Below, one piece after another: positions 58,364 to 64,000 of a DNA stretch of 64,000 nt (position 1 is the stretch's first letter; every line of letters begins with the position of its first letter). The stretch covers positions 9,688,830-9,752,829 of the forward strand of contig CM043954.1 of NCBI GenBank assembly GCA_014529385.2, given 5' to 3'. Both the position numbers and the translations under genes were made by a program. This stretch comes from Adiantum capillus-veneris (lineage: Eukaryota; Streptophyta; Polypodiopsida; Polypodiales; Pteridaceae). The notes under the pieces are model-generated. The model ran no database searches, had not been told where the DNA came from, and worked only from the letters and a program-made list of their open reading frames with translations.

Positions 58364-59604
58364 CCATTAATGATGCTGCAATTCTCCCATGCCTAGAACC
58401 AGAGAAGGGAATCTCTAGTCTAGAAAACAAAGGCCAACAAGTTTATGTGAAAAGGTGAAAAGTGAAAACCCATTTGATCAAGAGGGTTGTATTGTAGATG
58501 AACCTCCATCCCAACCATAATTAATGAGACTTTAGAAGCATCGAAATCATCTTAGATTTTTCACATCTTCTAGGTGAACTCCCTCTAAGAGGCAAAAGTA
58601 GCAATGTCATCCTTTAGTCTAAGAAAAGAGAGAATTATGTTTGTTCTTCAGATGCTAATGGAGTCTTGTGCAACTTCTTAAAAGTAGGGGTAGAAATGAG
58701 AATAAAATTTGAGTGATGAAGTTCTAGAGTTCACAAGTGTCCCAAAGTAACGTATAGGTCACTACTTTGTCTAGAATCAACACCTATTGATGGTCGATTG
58801 CCCAAAGGATAGATAACGAAGAGATGAATAAAAAGACCATGCCTCCTAAGTCATAGCAATCTACCCTAATGTCAAGAAATCGATGGATGATGTTGACACA
58901 AAAAGAGGAGGAAAGAGATGCAAAAAGATTCCACATTTATGCAAATTTGTATTATCAAACTATGGATCTCATCTAGCTTAAAGTATTTTATATAATGACC
59001 GAACATAAAATGGGGGTCTTATGATAATACTAGAAAGTTACAAGAAAAGGGACTATTTTGGTGCCTTGGTATCTAAAATTAAGGAGTTATGCTCCTAATA
59101 TAATGTCCATAAATACGGATATTTTTCCTAGGTGATTATGTGTAGCTTATTATTTGTGTTACATAGATTGTTTTAAGTTTTCATAGATGCTTTTAATGTC
59201 TTGATTCTAAAGATACTTCTCTAGTAGAAATAAGTTTGACATGGTTCAATGAGATTTATATGTTCAGAATTTGTGGCATCATTCAAAGAAACTTAATTTG
59301 GTATTCAATTCCTACTAGTATTGGTATTGCAGAGTACATTCATTAGGAAAAATATGAACCCTCTAGGGATACTTTGAAATTAAGGTTATTATTAGAAGCC
59401 AGCCAATAGGAAGAGGGCTTTCAATGTTTAGGTTTCACACGTCTTAACACTGGGTGGTGCTATTTTGTTGATGGCTTTGGTGCACCATTTATAGTTGTGT
59501 AGCATGTGATTGAGTCTCGCAATAATGCAAGTAAGTTGTGCTATTAGTATGGAGAGTCATGAAAGATTTTTCTTATAATTTATTCTTTTTATAGTTGTCA
59601 TTAC
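58364..59604. other. Duplicated spacer, end of copy 2
   Basis: Collinear with copy 1 43301-45401 except for the missing 44355-45218 interval. No gene recognised. Confidence 0.5.
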
Positions 59605-59938
59605 ATTAGATCAATTCACAAGGAGATGACTATACCCGACACTCGAATATACTCCCCAAGGATTTGCCTAGCTAAAAGACCGGAGTTAGCACACTATTTA
59701 CTATATATAATTATTTCCACAGGGCTTTTTGATTTTTCCAGTGGGCCCGACGAGATTCTGCATATACTGGGTGGGCCCGTCGGGAAAATGAAAAAGCCCA
59801 GCGGTCCTCGCACAAAAAAATAGAAAACCCGGAGAGCTAACCCGCTCTATAGGTTTTTGCAGGTCAAAATCAAAGTCACGTTAACAATTACCGTAATCAC
59901 GTGATTTTTTTGTGTAAATACTAGAGTTATTGACGTAA

Positions 59939-60930
59939 TCACCCGAGTGTGATTACGTTAATGAAATCTCTGATATTGCCACATCTGTCACATAGACAAT
60001 TTGGTTTTGTGGGCAATACTTGAAGTTGACCTTGAAATGGCCTCTGATCTACCATGTATCTTTCTCTTTGAAGCTCATGAGTCACATATGCATTGCTAGA
60101 AGTTTTGGGTCTCTCACTCAAGCACATGTGTTCTATTATAGGGTGATATCTAGGTGGTTGAGGCATAACATGCTCAAAACATTGCAGTGGAGTCCTAGGC
60201 CTGTAGAGTAAGGGCATTGTTTTTTTGGATGGTCTCCTCCACATGTCACCCATCTTCTTAGACTGAGGAACTCTGTAGGTTGTAACCATGTTAGCTTGGC
60301 TGATGCGTCGCATCACACTCTCTATAATTTGCTCCTCAACTTCTACTTTTCTTTGTCCTAGGCTCCTTCCTTGATCCTCAAGATCAACAATTTTTGTTGC
60401 CTCACCCTCCTCATTTACTATCTCCAAACCATTTTCATAGAACTCGCAATTGTCAACTAGGTCCACTACCGCTTTGGTCACCTCCTCTATGGTTTGTTTC
60501 CTTCTCACGTATAGGTCGTTCTAGAGATTCTCATTCCTAATCCCTTTGATGAAACATAGAATCTGATAGTCTAGTGTGGGTAAGATAGGACATCTAACAA
60601 CGCATTGCTTGAGGCAGGTTGCATGTCGCAACGTTTCTGTTTCACCCTCTTTGAATTCCTGAATCTTAGGAAGGGTGTTATGTTTTATGCCCCTTTTGGT
60701 GAATTCTTGAACAAGTTTATCCAACATTTGCTCAATTTTTGTGAACTCGCTCTCATTCAATAATTCAAACCATGTGTATTCAATGTACTCCAATGCGATT
60801 CCAAAACCCTCATACTACATGTGAAAATCCTCTACTCGTTTAGCTCGTAGCAATTGCTTGAAAGCTCAGACATGGGCGTATGGGTTTCCTATGCCATTGT
60901 ACTTTCTATTTACCCAGCTTATATGGTGTT
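59939..60930 (-). pseudogene. Gag remnant, copy 3
   Basis: Without the foldback insertion. Capsid text (LLNESEFTKIEQMLDKLVQEF), FIKGIRN, the shared TAG (about 60525) and a 189-codon frame (60508-59939) to the end. The knuckle region is frameshifted here (MWRRPSKKTMPL in place of the CCHC). Confidence 0.65.
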
Positions 60931-61645
60931 ACATTTTGGGACACGAAGTATGGAACCATACTCCTCTCTGGTTTCACTTCGTCTCTCTTTATTGCTCTAA
61001 GAGGGAATCCAAGTGGCGGTCCCCTCTTTGGAATTCTTGTAGGAATTTTTGTGTTTGGTGGAGATATCTAGGGTCCTTCATTGACCAAATATACACTCGT
61101 CTCTGATTGGATCTTTGGATTTGTGCTTTCTACAGCTCTATATTCTTGTCCATACTTGTCAACAAATAAGGATGTCCATTGGTGGTCCACCCCATATGTA
61201 TAGACATATAACTTATAAGAGCTTGTAGTCCATCAACTCATCTGGATAAGGCTCTAATCATTGGTACAGGTTGACCTGATTTCCATTAATGTACCTATAT
61301 ACTTCACTCTCATGACTTTTTGTCCAAACTCTCTCAACGAAATTGGTCTTTATGTACTGTAGGTTTGGAAGATCTATTCTAGGCCGGTGCTTAATGTAGG
61401 CAACCCTAACTTAATGTGTTCAAGTGATTTGATCACGGAAAAGTCAAAACTATGTCCAAAATCCTGATTGTTTTCTCCTAGAACTGCCAAAAATCTAGTT
61501 TTGAACAAAAGTGGTTTTTTGAGGCCTCAAACAACATCAAAAGGTGAATGTGGATGCACTCCTAGGCTACATTTTGATAAAACAAACTTTTGGAATCGGA
61601 GCCCGTATGTGGAAGTTATGGCCAAAACAATGAAATGCAGTTCAT
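60931..61645. other. Duplicated spacer in copy 3
   Basis: Counterpart of copy 1 about 38010-39030 with the empty TATA site. No gene recognised. Confidence 0.4.
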
Positions 61646-62266
61646 AATTTTACTCTATCACGTTTTTTTCAAGTAGTTCAATTGAACCCAAATTTGGTGT
61701 GTGCACTCCTTAGGCAATGCTGATCCAAGTGGTATACTTGGTTTCAAAAAAATTCTCAAAATGAACTACCTCTATCTCCATCTCGATAGAGTGAGATCTG
61801 CCCCCTCCACATGTCCAAATACACTCAAACTTAGTGTACATGGTGCATTTGGACGTTCTGAACCCAAATATGCAGTCAGATTTGAATTTTTAACTTTTCC
61901 TCTATGATCTCTATCTCTATCGTGATAGAGTGAAGGCCTCTCATATATGATGTCAAAATTCCTTTTTGAAAAGATGTTAGGATCCTTGAGAAGTGTACTT
62001 TCCAATGGTATGGTCAAAAGTCAATTTAGGACTCTCTCTCAAATAGCTCTATCTCTATCGCGAAAGAGTCATCTCATAGCCCAAATGAGGTCTAAATCAA
62101 CTTTTGCCTCCACACCCTGGTTCAATCACTCCTTTAGCGCTCAGCTACCAATTTTCATCGTGTTTGGATGTCTACTTTGGTCTCTGGATCAATTCTGGTG
62201 TTTCAGAGTCTGAAATACTAGACCTCTATCTCATGGATATGCATTAAAGAAAGCCTCTATTTGTCC

Positions 62267-62393
62267 TTATAAGGCCCCAGGGACCCTAAAAAAGAAGGGC
62301 CACAAGGGCGCGCAGAATGGCCATCCAGACCCTGGATGGCCATTCTGAGTGTCCTTGTGGCCCTTCTATTTTAGGGTCCCTGGGGCCTTATAA
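62267..62393. repeat. Foldback hairpin 1 (127 bp)
   Basis: Arms of about 60 bases, TTATAAGGCCCCAGGGACCC on the left and its complement on the right, around a loop of a few bases at 62329-62331. Shape resembles a pre-miRNA or a small foldback MITE. Confidence 0.8.
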
Positions 62394-62584
62394 TGACACA
62401 CACACACACACCAAGAACAGGGGTAGTGGAGACAAGGAAGCAAACAATGGTTGATGAGCACGATACAAGGTTTAGGTATTTGCCATTAGAGGGGCGGGGG
62501 GGGGGGAGGGGAAAGTTTGCTATGAATACATCAAACTGCACACTTCTATCTCATGGCCATGGATAAAAAAGATTGTATTTGGCA

Positions 62585-62645
62585 TTTTAAGGCCCCAGGG
62601 ACCCTCAACAAGAGGGGCAACAAGGGCATGAGAATGGCCATCCAG
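62585..62645. repeat. Half copy of the foldback hairpin
   Basis: Only a left-arm-like segment (TTTTAAGGCCCCAGGGACCC to GGCCATCCAGG). The opposite arm is absent; a G-rich run follows (62659-62680). Confidence 0.7.
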
Positions 62646-62716
62646 GTCATAGCAAAATGGGGGGGGGGGGGGGCGGGGAGCTCTTGCTCTTTGTACATTC
62701 GATATAACATCTTTAT

Positions 62717-62920
62717 ATCATCGTCATACACAATAATTTTGCAAAATTTTCCATGTAAAAGCCCCCAGGGCCCTCAGCAAGACTGGCCACAAGGACGTGC
62801 AAAATGCCCATTTGGGACTTTTGGATGGGCTTTTTCCACGCCCTTGTGGCCAGCCTTGCTAAGGGCCTTGAGGGTCTTTACAATGACAAAAATTGCAAAA
62901 TTATTGTGTATGAGGATGAT
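62717..62920. repeat. Foldback hairpin 3 (about 204 bp)
   Basis: Left arm ATCATCGTCATACACAATAA, then the CCCCAGGGCCCTCAGCAAG-type core; right arm is the imperfect complement, ending TGTGTATGAGGATGAT. Arms diverge from each other by scattered changes, and the core differs from hairpin 1. Confidence 0.75.
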
Positions 62921-64000
62921 ACAAGGTTTTTTAGGTTGCTTTCAACAACTTCTAGCTTCCAATGTGCTTCGAATCTGTTTGGGTTGTCTCACATGAATCT
63001 AATCATCTGTCGCGCTCTTTGACCACCGTGTGATGCAAAAAAATCATACCTTACTCGGATTCTCCAAAAATCAACGTGCACGTTGGCAATTTCTTAAAAA
63101 ATTATGTAAAACAGACATTTCTTACTTTTTCCTTAATCTACGGGCTCCAACCATGGAATCTGAAAATACTCAAAGAACCAATGTTGTTTGTTGTGTTAAG
63201 GACTGTATTTCCTACATACAAAACTTTCCCAGAATCTCGCCCTAACACCTTCAAAAGTGGCTTCCAAGGAGTTCCCTCTGTGAAAATTTGAAACTGAAAG
63301 AAAACAATCAGAATGAACTCCTACACTGTGTACAAACTTTAAAATAACCAAAATTTTCTTCAAAAAAAAGTTATTGCTCAAAATTTGAAAATAGGCTTCC
63401 CTTGGACTTCCCACTACGTAGAAATCAAAGGGTTCAAGGAGAGGTATGGTGTCACAAGTGCATGGTAGGAATCTCACCGAGGTTTTTTCCGTCAAGATAT
63501 CTTGTACTTTATCATGTCTTCTCATATACAATCTTACCAAACGAAAACAAATTTACACTTTAAATGCCTACAAATCTTATTTAACTTATCAAACAATCTA
63601 AAATATGATAGACCTAGAGTGCTCTTACACATCAACAAACAAAAAAGTCCAAATTTCTTCTCATTAACTTTGACAAACATACATTCGTGAACAACTTCCA
63701 ATGGGTAGTGCGGTCATAGTTCTTACACCCATTCCATGACATGGTATGCTCATAGGGTGACCTATCACATAAAAATATCTTTGGTGGGGGGTGCCCTCAA
63801 GTTAGGAAAGGGTGTGTTGCTGATGAGAAGCATTGTCCTACTAGGGATCTCTCCATGTTAGCATAATGATTTTTGGTGTAGTGCGAGCCACATTGCTTGA
63901 GGAGAGCTTTGTGCCATCGTAAAAGCTTCGTGTTATGCCAGTTCCTTGAGCCATTCTTGCAAACAACACCACTCAACTAGTATAGTAAGAGGTCACCTTG
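62921..64000. other. Right end of window, nothing recognised
   Basis: No convincing gene, repeat or regulatory site on either strand. A 114-codon minus-strand ORF (63540-63196) has no recognisable features. Confidence 0.4.

Larger units (their letters stand above)
45402..59604. repeat. Tandem duplication, copy 2 (with E4 inserted)
   Basis: Collinear with copy 1 but lacks the interval equal to copy 1 37257-40378 (junction at 46435/46436) and 44355-45218 (junction near 59417). E4 occupies 46865-55784. Without E4 the copy is about 5.3 kb. Confidence 0.85.
59605..62218. repeat. Tandem duplication, copy 3 (truncated)
   Basis: Collinear with copy 1 36212-39600. It lacks both MITE-like insertions and so shows their empty sites. 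Similarity stops at 62218 within the palindrome satellite. Confidence 0.85.

Noticed and set aside
36212-62218. The repeats as a CRISPR-like or rDNA array
   Set aside because: Units are about 9 kb, contain TE fragments, and lack short direct repeats with unique spacers or rRNA sequence.
63196-63540. 114-codon minus-strand ORF near the right edge
   Set aside because: No motif, no paralogue in the window and surrounded by featureless sequence.

Overview
The window is plant nuclear DNA made almost entirely of transposable elements and decayed gene pieces. Evidence is plant-type Ty3/gypsy elements (one with the double RNase H of the Tat lineage, a chromodomain pair primed by initiator tRNA-Met), a hAT transposase remnant and a CLAVATA1/BAM-type leucine-rich-repeat receptor pseudogene. 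No intact host gene, tRNA, rRNA or CRISPR array was seen. The nesting and long decayed spacers fit a large-genome land plant; I cannot name the species.

Layout. 1-5.3 kb: 3' half of a Tat-type element (E1) and its long 3' LTR. 5.3-15.7 kb: a minus-strand gypsy element (E2), gag-protease-RT-RNase H-integrase plus an unrecognised downstream ORF ('ORF X'). An inversion of about 3.1 kb (about 7.22-10.35 kb) cuts both the integrase and ORF X, and a 1,338-bp TTAA-flanked DNA element sits inside the inverted piece. 15.9-20.5 kb: a decayed minus-strand gag/protease element (E5). 20.59-21.10 kb: seven stem-loops with different stems but one shared loop sequence. 21.94-30.09 kb: a complete but mutated chromovirus (E3) with 5-bp target duplication GTGCA, inserted just upstream of a decayed kinase-like gene (30.1-31.45 kb) that is followed by a coiled-coil/RING-like gene (31.7-33.0 kb) and a convergent hAT transposase pseudogene (33.1-35.3 kb).

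36.2-62.2 kb: three tandem copies of a unit of about 9 kb, with gag remnant, a palindrome-bearing satellite, a short endonuclease-like ORF and the LRR receptor pseudogene. Copy 1 carries two MITE-like insertions whose empty sites are in copy 3. Copy 2 has two deletions and a minus-strand sister of E3 (E4, 46.87-55.78 kb) in an LTR-internal-LTR-leader arrangement. Copy 3 ends at 62.22 kb at a family of foldback hairpins; 63-64 kb shows nothing recognisable.

Nothing here looks like a working gene system. Coding parts are autonomous retroelement proteins in decay. The most unusual signals are the conserved-loop hairpin array, the inversion that explains two broken ORFs at once, ORF X itself, the TTAA element, and the kinase/RING gene pair.
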